Below are positions 6,537 through 14,025 of a DNA stretch of 19,413 bases, one piece after another. The DNA is from an uncultured Eubacteriales bacterium (GTDB taxonomy: Bacteria; Bacillota; Clostridia; Lachnospirales; Anaerotignaceae). A model generated the notes under the pieces. The model ran no database searches. It was not told where the DNA came from and saw only the letters and a list, made by a program, of their open reading frames with translations. The DNA lies in contig CAKQPE010000028.1 of assembly GCA_934256695.1 (NCBI GenBank), positions 1 through 19,413 on the forward strand. Direction: 5' to 3'. Every line of letters begins with the position of its first letter. Position 1 is the stretch's first letter. Position numbers and translations under genes: made by a program.

Positions 6537-8018
6537 ATGAATTTATCTACAACTACTGTATTGCCGGTGGTTTTTCCTGTAATAAGCTGTTTTTTAATAC
6601 TGGCAAAGCCTTTTAAGGACAGGACATATATGAGAATATTAACTATGGCTCTGGTATGCATTAATACAGTTTTTACTCTCAGTGCCATATATTATTTTCA
6701 ATACACATATGTAAATGTATTTGAATTTTCCGAAAACCTTAGGATAGCTTTTAAGATAGACGGCCTTTCAAAGGTTTTCGGTACAATGGTGGCTCTTTTG
6801 TGGCCTGCAACCACGTTGTATGCCTTTGAATATATGAGCCACGAAAAAGATGAACAGAGGTTTTTTACTTTCTTTGTAATGTCATTCGGTGTAACGGTAG
6901 GCATTGCTTTTGCGGCAAATATGCTTACTATGTACCTGTTTTATGAGTTTCTTACGCTGGCTACACTGCCCCTTGTTATGCATGAAATGGACGCAAAGGC
7001 ATTTCATGCCGGCAAGATGTACATAATTTTTATGATGAGTGGTGCGGCAATGGCATTTATAGGTCTTGTTATTATAATATGCTACGGAAACGGAACGGAT
7101 TTCTTTATGGGCGGTATGCTTAATTATACTGCTGTAAAAGGAAATGAAAATATACTGCGACTGGTATATGTAATTACGTTTTTCGGCTTTGGTGTTAAAG
7201 CAGCCGTATTTCCGCTTTTTATGTGGCTGCCTACGGCGTCCGTTGCACCTACGCCTGTAACGGCACTGCTTCATGCCGTAGCCGTTGTTAAGGCAGGAGC
7301 TTTTGCCGTAATAAGGCTTACATATTTTTCTTACGGAACTTTTATTTTGAAGGATACATGGGCACAATACATAGTTATGTGTACGGCAATGATAACTATA
7401 CTTATAGGCTCTGCAATGGCTCTGAAAACAAGCCACATTAAAAGAAGGCTTGCATATTCAACCATAAGCAATCTTTCGTATATACTTTTCAGTGTATCCC
7501 TTATGACACAGGGAGGACTTGCCAGCGGACTTTTACATATGGTATATCATGCGGTAATTAAAATAACACTGTTTTTCTGCACAGGTGCTATTCTGGTGCA
7601 GACGGGAAGACAGTATGTAAGAGAGATTGAAGGCATAGGAACCAAAATGCCTGTTATATTCGGCTGTTTTACCATATGCGGTTTTGGACTGGTAGGTGTT
7701 CCGCCTTTTGCAGGTTTCCACAGCAAATGGAACATAGCTGTTTCGGCAATAAGGGTGCATAATCCTTTTGCCTATGCAGGTATTTTTGTAATTATTGTAT
7801 CGGCACTGCTTACGGCTCTTTACATATTTACAATACTTATAGCAGCATATTTCCCTAAGCCTGAGGTAGTGGAGGGCAGAGATGATTCGGCAGTAAAGGA
7901 TCCGGGCTGGATGATGAAGCTGACAATAATTGTGCTGACAATAGCAACGGTTGTACTGGGATTTTTCCCTACACCGCTTTTATATATGTTTGACGTTATA
8001 GCTTCCGGTTTCATGTAA
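6537..8018 (+). CDS. Mrp/NuoL-like large antiporter subunit 3 (MrpA-like motifs)
   Basis: A 493-residue polytopic membrane protein paralogous to subunit 2. It keeps E137 (LFYEFLTLATLPLV), K221 (GFGVKAAVFPLF), K252, the HMVYHAVIK helix and the late Lys in GFHSK. Two positions differ from subunit 2. The usual PLH is PLF, with F228 in place of His. The loop reads SVAPTPVTALLHAVAVVKAG, with H246, closer to the APTPVSA-LHAA-MV-AG pattern of NuoL and MrpA than to the HPVAPAPAS of MrpD/NuoM. It may therefore fill the MrpA N-terminal role in this cluster. ATG 6537 follows GGAGGG (6525-6530). Reading back to 6492 would translate the family A repeat hairpin and was rejected. Confidence 0.86.
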   Translation: MNLSTTTVLPVVFPVISCFLILAKPFKDRTYMRILTMALVCINTVFTLSAIYYFQYTYVNVFEFSENLRIAFKIDGLSKVFGTMVALLWPATTLYAFEYMSHEKDEQRFFTFFVMSFGVTVGIAFAANMLTMYLFYEFLTLATLPLVMHEMDAKAFHAGKMYIIFMMSGAAMAFIGLVIIICYGNGTDFFMGGMLNYTAVKGNENILRLVYVITFFGFGVKAAVFPLFMWLPTASVAPTPVTALLHAVAVVKAGAFAVIRLTYFSYGTFILKDTWAQYIVMCTAMITILIGSAMALKTSHIKRRLAYSTISNLSYILFSVSLMTQGGLASGLLHMVYHAVIKITLFFCTGAILVQTGRQYVREIEGIGTKMPVIFGCFTICGFGLVGVPPFAGFHSKWNIAVSAIRVHNPFAYAGIFVIIVSALLTALYIFTILIAAYFPKPEVVEGRDDSAVKDPGWMMKLTIIVLTIATVVLGFFPTPLLYMFDVIASGFM

Positions 8019-8034
8019 TGGAGAGGTGATTTAA

Positions 8035-10203
8035 TTGGATATTAATTTAATACTTCCTTTTATGGTTATTTTTCCTATGATTTCGGCAGTTATAGGTTAT
8101 ATAATAGGGCGGAAAAACAAGAAGGCAAGAGATATTTTTGCCTGTGCAGTAACGGCTGTTGAATTTGCAATGGCTGTGTTTATGTGCAGTAAGAATATTG
8201 TATTTAATTTAGACGGAATATTCGGTCTGGGAATAGAGTTTCGTGACGGCGGTTTAAGAGGAATACTGACGGTAACGGCAGGGTTTGTATGGCTTATGTC
8301 AACACTGTTTTCGGCAGAATATTTCAAAACATACAGAAACCGAAACAGATACTATTTCTTTATGCTTGCAACTCTTGGGGCGACAATGGGAGTATTTCTT
8401 TCGGCGGATTTTTATACGACACTTATATTTTTTGAGATAATGTCATTTACATCATGGGTGCTTGTAATGCATGATGAGACGGAAAATGCCATGAGAGCCG
8501 GAATGACATATCTTACGGTGGCGGTTTTCGGAGGACTGGTAACACTTCTTGGAATGTTCTTTATGTATAAAAGTGCCGGAACACTTAATTTCGAAGAACT
8601 TGGTAGAATAATAGCTTCGGCAGACGATAAAAAAGAGTATTATATTTATGCAATACTTATACTTGTAGGCTTTGGAGCAAAGGCAGGTGCTTTTCCGCTT
8701 CATATTTGGCTTCCTGAGGCACACCCCGTTGCACCGGCTCCGGCAAGTGCGCTGCTCAGCTGTGTTCTTACCAAAACAGGTATATTCGGTGTTCTTGCTT
8801 TAAGCACACAGATTTTTATTTATGACTCAAACTGGGGATTTTTTATACTTGTAATAGGAACGATAACAATGTTTTTGGGAGCGTTCCTTGCTGTATTTTC
8901 GATTAATCTTAAAAGGACTCTTGCCTGTTCGTCACTTTCGCAGATAGGCTTTATTCTGGTGGGAATAGGTATGCAGGGACTTCTGGGTGAACACAATGCA
9001 CTGGCTTCCGGCGGAACAATACTTCATATAACAAACCACTCGGTTATTAAAATGACGCTTTTCCTTTGTGCAGGTGCGGTTTATATGAACCTTCACGAGC
9101 TTGACCTGAACAAAATCAGAGGCTGGGGAAGGGACAAAAAACTGCTTAAACTCATATTCCTTCAGGGACTTTTGGGAATAGGCGGTATTCCCCTTTGGGG
9201 CGGATATATAAGCAAAACACTCCTTCACGAAAGCATAGTGGAGTATATTGAACATCTGGCACAGCACGGACATTCCACGGGAATTTTTAATGCCGTTGAA
9301 TGGATATTCCTTCTTTCTGGAGGACTTACTCTCGCTTACATGACAAAACTTTTCATAGCTGTGTTTGTGGAGAAAAATCCGTATGGAGAGATGAAGGGAC
9401 ACGGTCACGGAAGATATATGAACAAGGTTTCTTCAGCCGTACTTATAATATGTGCCGTTATAATATCTGTTTTCGGACTTATGCCGACACAGGTAATGGA
9501 CAAAATTGCATATGCCGCAAGAGGCTTTATGAACAGCCATCAGCCTGAACACGCCGTTTATTACTTTGCATGGGTTAATTTAAAAGGTGCGGTAATATCG
9601 GTTGTAATAGGCGCTTTTGTATATCTGGTTATTATACGAAAACTTCTTATGAAGAAGGATGAAAACGGAAACAAAGTATATACCGATGTACTGCCTAAGA
9701 ATTTAAGTATAGAAAAGAGCATATACAGGCCGATACTTTTGAATGTACTTCCTGCCATAGGCGGAGGTGCGGCACAGGTGATGAATGTATCATTCGAGAA
9801 GTTGTTTACAGCCGCTGTTTATACAGGCGGAACAACAGCGGAAATATTTGACGGTTCTTTTGAAACAGTATTTAAGTATAGTTATGCTTTTTCGGCTAAA
9901 GCGGCAGAAATTTTCAGTAATATAATTGAAAATGCATTTCTTGTTATACTTATAGGCGGTGTAATAGTAATACGTTTTATAAAGAGTGCATACGATTATG
10001 CTTTGCAGCTGATATTATATTTCTTCTTTAACTATGATGAAATATCATATGATGGGGAAAGAAATTTTAGAAAAGATGCATATTTTTCGAGATTTTCTAT
10101 TGATAAACACGGTGAGGAACAGGGAGAACGTGAAAATCTTTCAATATCCCTGTTGCTGTTCGGAGTAGGTGTTGTGGCGGCACTTATATATTTGATAGTA
10201 TAA
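8035..10203 (+). CDS. NuoL/HyfB-like large antiporter subunit 4 with long C-terminal extension
   Basis: A 722-residue protein. Residues 1-490 form the antiporter-like core: E134 (FFEIMSFTSWVLVM), K216 and H223 (GFGAKAGAFPLHIWLPEAHP), K247, H331/H335/K339, and the late K394 (GYISKTLLHES). Residues about 510-722 are an extension: a membrane segment (518-535), a basic loop with the SIEKSIYRPIL pattern (558-568) seen in NuoL-like proteins, a long mostly amphipathic stretch (about 570-635), a membrane segment (636-648), a polar region, and a final membrane segment (703-722). This resembles the lateral-helix end of NuoL, but no alignment was done. The start is TTG at 8035, after GGAGAGGTGAT (8020-8030). 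It is the last gene of the cluster, with a terminator 30 bp downstream. Confidence 0.86.
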   Translation: MDINLILPFMVIFPMISAVIGYIIGRKNKKARDIFACAVTAVEFAMAVFMCSKNIVFNLDGIFGLGIEFRDGGLRGILTVTAGFVWLMSTLFSAEYFKTYRNRNRYYFFMLATLGATMGVFLSADFYTTLIFFEIMSFTSWVLVMHDETENAMRAGMTYLTVAVFGGLVTLLGMFFMYKSAGTLNFEELGRIIASADDKKEYYIYAILILVGFGAKAGAFPLHIWLPEAHPVAPAPASALLSCVLTKTGIFGVLALSTQIFIYDSNWGFFILVIGTITMFLGAFLAVFSINLKRTLACSSLSQIGFILVGIGMQGLLGEHNALASGGTILHITNHSVIKMTLFLCAGAVYMNLHELDLNKIRGWGRDKKLLKLIFLQGLLGIGGIPLWGGYISKTLLHESIVEYIEHLAQHGHSTGIFNAVEWIFLLSGGLTLAYMTKLFIAVFVEKNPYGEMKGHGHGRYMNKVSSAVLIICAVIISVFGLMPTQVMDKIAYAARGFMNSHQPEHAVYYFAWVNLKGAVISVVIGAFVYLVIIRKLLMKKDENGNKVYTDVLPKNLSIEKSIYRPILLNVLPAIGGGAAQVMNVSFEKLFTAAVYTGGTTAEIFDGSFETVFKYSYAFSAKAAEIFSNIIENAFLVILIGGVIVIRFIKSAYDYALQLILYFFFNYDEISYDGERNFRKDAYFSRFSIDKHGEEQGERENLSISLLLFGVGVVAALIYLIV

Positions 10204-10231
10204 ACATTTGGCAATGATATAAATCACAAAA

Positions 10232-10271
10232 ATAACCGCTCGGGTTTAATCAACTGAGCGGTTGTTTTTGT
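10232..10271 (+). terminator. Terminator of the antiporter cluster
   Basis: The stem AACCGCTC / GAGCGGTT (10234-10241 and 10256-10263), with possible inner GTT/AAC pairing, is followed by GTTTTTGTTT. It lies 30 bp after the last antiporter gene. Confidence 0.8.
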
Positions 10272-10380
10272 TTATATCATATCGGACTAATTGTCTGTCG
10301 GCAGTACTCTTTTTAATCACATAAAAAGAATAATGCCAATTAATTAAATGATATAAAATTATAATTTATGGAACTGATTA

Positions 10381-10466
10381 AAACCGTGGGGCTTTGCCCC
10401 ACTCCCCATGAACTTTTGAAAAAGTTCAATCAAAACTTTTATCAAAACGCAATTATATTGCGTTTT
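10381..10466 (-). repeat. Family A three-hairpin repeat, copy A2
   Basis: In plus-strand order: hairpin A GTGGGGC/GCCCCAC (10386-10392 and 10396-10402), hairpin B TGAACTTT/AAAGTTCA (10409-10416 and 10421-10428), a linker AAAACTTTTATC, and hairpin C AAAACGCAAT/ATTGCGTTTT (10444-10453 and 10457-10466). It aligns along its whole length with copy A5 at 19245-19331, and the stem differences are compensated on the opposite arm. Confidence 0.85.
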
Positions 10467-10641
10467 TAGGAACAAAATTATAAGTTATGTTATTGAGATT
10501 TTGATTTTCTAAAAATTTGACGAATAAAATCTCTCTTGCAGTGATTTTAAACCGTAAATCCTGTATCTGTTGCCGTAAACATTGCATAGCTTATTTCCGG
10601 AGGCACATGGAATGTGCGGTCTTAAAGAGATTTTTGAAGGT

Positions 10642-10670
10642 GCAGGGAACTTTTTTAAAAAAGTTCCTGC
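10642..10670. repeat. Strong palindrome, family A hairpin B-like
   Basis: A perfect 20-bp palindrome GAACTTTTTTAAAAAAGTTC (10647-10666) is flanked by GCAG and CTGC arms with one bulged G. It resembles hairpin B of family A copy A2. A small hairpin GCACAT/ATGTGC followed by GGTCTT (10603-10623) lies just upstream. Together they may be a rearranged family A copy. Confidence 0.5.
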
Positions 10671-10739
10671 AAATCACACGTTTCCATTTGGAAAAATTAA
10701 ATTTAATTCTTTTTATTAAAACTTTGATTAAAAGATTTA

Positions 10740-10789
10740 CCCCTCATCCACTTCGCTTTGCTCAATCACTTCTCCACAAGGGAGAAGGC
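10740..10789 (-). repeat. Family B double-hairpin unit B5 (inverted)
   Basis: It starts with CCCCTCATCC and ends with the CTTCTCCACAAGGGAGAAGG hairpin, matching unit B2 at 6293-6344 closely. The second hairpin is degenerate here (CTTCGCTTTGCTC). Confidence 0.75.
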
Positions 10790-10796
10790 TTTAAAA

Positions 10797-10843
10797 CCCT
10801 TCCGTCAAACCTGCGGTTTGACACCTTCCCTTTCAGGGACGGC
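10797..10843 (-). repeat. Family B double-hairpin unit B6 (inverted)
   Basis: It is nearly the exact reverse complement of unit B4 (6404-6450): CCCTTCC, then GTCAAACC/GGTTTGAC, then a CCTTCCC...GGGACGG hairpin. Its orientation relative to B5 is the same, whereas B2 and B4 are opposite, so units move or invert independently. Confidence 0.78.
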
Positions 10844-10872
10844 TTATTAACAAAAATTTTATAGTTAAACTC

Positions 10873-10968
10873 AAAATACCGTGACAGAAGTCACGGTATT
10901 TTGCTGAAAGTTTTACTAAATTTTTTTCAAAAAATTTTTAGGGTTTTGGGGTGAAACCCCAAGGTCTT
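10873..10968 (+). repeat. Family A three-hairpin repeat, copy A3, likely also the transporter terminator
   Basis: Hairpin C is a perfect 13-bp stem AAAATACCGTGAC/GTCACGGTATTTT (10873-10885 and 10890-10902). The linker GAAAGTTTTACT follows. Hairpin B is the AT palindrome at 10918-10938. Hairpin A is TTGGGG/CCCCAA (10946-10951 and 10957-10962), followed by GGTCTT (10963-10968). The ending overlaps the minus-strand stop codon of the adjacent transporter gene. Read on the minus strand, hairpin C followed by TTTT can act as its transcription terminator. Confidence 0.82.
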
Positions 10969-12328
10969 AAAACTTAAATATTCCCTGAAGGAAAATGATT
11001 ATTATAAGTATAGGCAGAATGTATGTAAGATACGGTCTTGCCCATTGCGGCATTTTTGTACCGGAACCTGTATTTACTTCCTTGATGTAGTTGTTCCAGC
11101 CCCAGCCACGTTTGCTCACACAGAATATAAGATAAATAAGTGAGCCAACAGGAAGAAGTATATTGCTTACAAGGAAATCCTCAAGGTCAAGTATAGTTGA
11201 GCCTTCGCCCAAAGGCTGTATTGCCGACCATATATTGTAGCCGAACACACACGGAAGGCTTAAAAGTATCATAAGCACCATGTTTATATAGGCTGTCTTT
11301 TTTCTGCTCCAGCCGAAAATATCCATGCCGAATGAAATTATGTTTTCAAAAACAGCTATAACTGTAGAGAAAGCCGCAAAAGCCATAAACAGGAAGAATA
11401 ATGCACCCCAGATCCTTCCGCCTGCCATTGAATTGAATACATTAGGCAGAGTTATGAATATAAGGCTTGGTCCCTGATCCGGTGATATGCCATATGCGGA
11501 GCAGGCAGGGAAAATTATAAGCCCAGCCACAATGGCAACGAATGTATCAAGTATACCGATACGTATAGACTCGCCCAAGAGAGCGTGGTCTTTTCCTATG
11601 TAACTGCCGAATATTGCCATGGCACCTATACCGAGACTTAATGTAAAGAATGCCTGATTCATGGCAGCAACTATTGTATCTTTAATGCCGACTTCTTTCA
11701 TACGGTTAAAGTCCGGAAGAAGATAAAATTTAAGTCCCTCTGAGCTTCCCGGTATAAGTATGCTGTGTACTGCAAGAACAAGCATTATAATCATAAGCGA
11801 AATCATAATGACCTTTGTTACACGTTCAACACCGTTTTCCAGTCCCGCAGAGCAGACAAAAAAGCCTATTATTACAACAACAATCATCCAGAAAGCCATA
11901 ACGCCTGGCTGAGAAAGCATATTGCCGAAAACGGCAGATACTTCTTCTGTTGTTTTGCCCGTAAAATCGCCTTTAAGCATTAAATAGAAATAGTTAAGCA
12001 TCCAACCGGCAACAACAGTATAAAACATCATAAGAATATAGTTTCCGGCTACGGCAAAAAGGCTGTGATAATGCCATTTCTGTCCCGGTTTTTCAAGAGC
12101 AACATAAGATTTTGCAATACTTTTTTTGCTGGCACGGCCTACGGCAAACTCCATACTCATTACAGGCATACCCATAATTACCAAAAAGAAAAGATAAAAC
12201 AGTACAAATGCACCGCCGCCGTATACGCCTGTTATATACGGAAATCTCCATACATTGCCTATGCCTATGGCACAGCCTGCACTTAAAAGTAAAAAGCCCA
12301 GACGAGAGCCGAGTTTTTCCCTTTCCAT
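10967..12328 (-). CDS. Neurotransmitter:sodium symporter (SNF/NSS) family transporter
   Basis: A 453-residue membrane protein of the NSS family, which uses the Na+ gradient to import amino acids or related solutes. The N-terminal signature GCAIGIGNVWRFPY (residues 18-31, first unwound helix that binds Na+ and substrate) is intact, followed by GVYGGGAF. The sixth-helix region NQAFFTLSLGIGAMAIFGSY (224-243) and the later AFAAFSTVIAVFE helix fit bacterial members such as MhsT and TnaT. The length suggests an 11-12 helix form. Substrate cannot be read from the sequence; hydrophobic or aromatic amino acids are typical for this subgroup. The start is supported by AAGGGGTG just upstream on the minus strand (about 12334-12342). 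It is monocistronic, convergent with the antiporter cluster and divergent from nifS. Confidence 0.92.
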   Translation of the reverse strand: MEREKLGSRLGFLLLSAGCAIGIGNVWRFPYITGVYGGGAFVLFYLFFLVIMGMPVMSMEFAVGRASKKSIAKSYVALEKPGQKWHYHSLFAVAGNYILMMFYTVVAGWMLNYFYLMLKGDFTGKTTEEVSAVFGNMLSQPGVMAFWMIVVVIIGFFVCSAGLENGVERVTKVIMISLMIIMLVLAVHSILIPGSSEGLKFYLLPDFNRMKEVGIKDTIVAAMNQAFFTLSLGIGAMAIFGSYIGKDHALLGESIRIGILDTFVAIVAGLIIFPACSAYGISPDQGPSLIFITLPNVFNSMAGGRIWGALFFLFMAFAAFSTVIAVFENIISFGMDIFGWSRKKTAYINMVLMILLSLPCVFGYNIWSAIQPLGEGSTILDLEDFLVSNILLPVGSLIYLIFCVSKRGWGWNNYIKEVNTGSGTKMPQWARPYLTYILPILIIIIFLQGIFKF

Positions 12329-12789
12329 AAAAACACCCCTTAAATAAAAATTATAAATTGTTGTTTTGTTTACTATATCGGTTTAAAGTGATAAAACAAA
12401 AATAAAAACAGACCGTTAATAAGGTCCGTTAAAACTTATTTATATTTAAATCCGAATTTATCATAAAATACCGCCTGTAAACAAATAATATAACCGCAGA
12501 TATATTTTATATTGCAGTAAAAGTCATCTTACCTATTGTAATATATAAAAGAATACAAATCAATACAAAAAATATGAGTTAATTATTAAAAATTGCATAT
12601 AAATAAATTAATAATGCGGAAAACAGATATAAAAATTTATAAAATTTGAATTTTCATAAAAATAATATCAAAAAAAGTGTTGACAAAATCCTATATGAAT
12701 AGTAGTATATAGATATAGCAAAACATATCAAATAGGTAGGATTAAGAATGTACGTATTATAACATATATAAAAGGTTGGTGCAATAGTA
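12329..12789. other. Divergent intergenic region between the transporter and nifS
   Basis: 461 bp of very AT-rich DNA. The right end carries the nifS promoter (see separate entry). For the transporter, a possible minus-strand -10 TATAAT lies at 12350-12355 without a good -35. A weak imperfect hairpin is present at about 12405-12432 (GACC/GGTC core). I see no gene, tRNA or family A/B repeat here. Confidence 0.5.
12680..12743 (+). promoter_or_regulatory. nifS promoter with nested palindromic operator candidates
   Basis: TTGACA (12680-12685) and TAGTAT (12703-12708) have an ideal 17-bp spacing. An inverted repeat CTATAT/ATATAG (12691-12696 and 12707-12712) covers the spacer and the -10. A second, AATCCTA/TAGGATT (12687-12693 and 12737-12743), brackets the start point. 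Rrf2-family regulators such as IscR and CymR control Fe-S and sulfur genes in Firmicutes, and binding by one of these is an inference. The 5' leader would be about 75 nt. Confidence 0.65.
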
Positions 12790-13971
12790 ATGAAAACGAT
12801 TTATTTTGATAATGCAGCTACAACACCTGTAAGAAAAGAAGTATTTGAAGAAATTAAACCTTATTTTTCGGAATTTTACGGAAATGCTTCAAGTGTTTAT
12901 GATATAGCAAGAAAGAGCAAGGCAGCTATAGAAAAGGCAAGAAAACAGGTTGCCGACGGTATCGGTGCTTTGCCTGAGGAAATATATTTTACAGCAGGCG
13001 GAAGCGAAAGCGACAACTGGGCACTTAAAGGTACGGCAGACGCACTTGCTTCAAAAGGCAAACATATTATAACAACAAAGATTGAACATCATGCTATTCT
13101 TCATACATGTGAATTCCTTGAAAAGCACGGCTATGAAGTAACATATCTTTCTGTTGACGAAAACGGTCTTATCTCTCTTGACGAACTTAAAAAAGCCATA
13201 AGACCTGACACAATATTGATTTCCGTAATGTTTGCAAACAATGAAATAGGTACAATAGAGCCTATTGCGGAAATAGGAAAGATTGCACACGAACATGGAA
13301 TTTACTTCCATACAGACGCTGTTCAGGCTATGGGTCATGTTAAAATAGATGTAAACGAAATGAACATAGATATGCTTTCCATGAGTGGACATAAGCTTGG
13401 TGCTCCTAAAGGAATAGGTGCTTTCTATTTAAGAAAGGGCATTACAATATCAAATCTTATCCACGGCGGCGGACAGGAAAGAGGTAAGAGAGCCGGCACA
13501 GAAAACACACCTGCTATTGTCGGTCTTGGCAAAGCGGTAGAACTTGCCGTAGCGGAAATAGACGAAACAACAGCAAAGCTTGTTGAAATGAGAGACAAGA
13601 TAATAAAGAACGTATTGTCTACAATAAAATACAGCAAACTTAACGGTGACCCTGTAAAGAGACTGCCTGGCAATGTAAACATTTCATTTGAATTTATCGA
13701 AGGCGAAAGCATGCTCCTTCTTCTTAACAGCAAGGGCATATGTGCATCAAGCGGAAGTGCCTGCACATCAGGCTCACTTGATCCTTCACATGTTCTTCTT
13801 GCAATAGGTCTTCCTCACGAAAAGGCTCACGGTTCATTAAGAATTACTCTCGGCAGAGAAAACACAATGGAAGAAGTAGATTTCCTTCTTAAAGAACTTC
13901 CGCCTATTGTTGAAAGACTCAGAGCAATGTCTCCTTTATATGAAGAACATTTAAAACATTTAAACAAATAA
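12790..13971 (+). CDS. nifS: Cysteine desulfurase, NifS/IscS type
   Basis: A 393-residue PLP enzyme that takes sulfur from cysteine for Fe-S cluster assembly. Visible features are the N-terminal YFDNAATTPV, H100-H101 (IEHHA), HTDAVQA with D176 and Q179, the PLP lysine K202 in SGHKLGAPKG, RAGTEN, and the catalytic cysteine C325 within SSGSACTSGS. The catalytic loop is of the class I (NifS/IscS) type. The length is normal. It sits 54 bp upstream of a NifU/IscU scaffold gene, so a two-gene Fe-S operon is likely. No iscR gene adjoins. The ribosome site is weak (AAAGG, 12771-12775, 14 bases from ATG). It could equally be labelled iscS; the name does not imply nitrogen fixation. Confidence 0.95.
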   Translation: MKTIYFDNAATTPVRKEVFEEIKPYFSEFYGNASSVYDIARKSKAAIEKARKQVADGIGALPEEIYFTAGGSESDNWALKGTADALASKGKHIITTKIEHHAILHTCEFLEKHGYEVTYLSVDENGLISLDELKKAIRPDTILISVMFANNEIGTIEPIAEIGKIAHEHGIYFHTDAVQAMGHVKIDVNEMNIDMLSMSGHKLGAPKGIGAFYLRKGITISNLIHGGGQERGKRAGTENTPAIVGLGKAVELAVAEIDETTAKLVEMRDKIIKNVLSTIKYSKLNGDPVKRLPGNVNISFEFIEGESMLLLLNSKGICASSGSACTSGSLDPSHVLLAIGLPHEKAHGSLRITLGRENTMEEVDFLLKELPPIVERLRAMSPLYEEHLKHLNK

Positions 13972-14025
13972 TTTAAAATTGACGGTTAATTATATATACA
14001 GAACATTTTATGAGGTGAAAACACA

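Larger units (their letters stand above)
10272..10966. other. Non-coding repeat nest between the antiporter cluster and the transporter gene
   Basis: About 700 bp without a credible gene. From left to right it holds AT-rich sequence, family A copy A2 (inverted, 10381-10466), and AT-rich DNA with nothing recognised (10467-10602). Next is a possible diverged family A fragment: GCACAT/ATGTGC plus GGTCTT at 10603-10623, and a 20-bp perfect palindrome at 10647-10666. Two inverted family B units (10740-10843) and family A copy A3 (10873-10968) complete it. A 115-codon open frame at 10517-10864 runs through these repeats and is not considered real. Confidence 0.75.

Noticed and set aside
486..10203. 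Respiratory complex I or a membrane-bound hydrogenase operon
   Set aside because: NuoB/C/D/I-like or [NiFe] hydrogenase subunits and iron-sulfur proteins are absent from the cluster. Only membrane antiporter-type subunits are present.
10517..10864. Open frame of 115 codons between the antiporter cluster and the symporter gene
   Set aside because: It runs through the palindromes and family B units, has no ribosome site, and its translation follows the repeat sequence rather than any protein family.
12405..12432. Hairpin between the symporter gene and nifS as a terminator
   Set aside because: The pairing is interrupted, no T-run follows, and no gene ends there.
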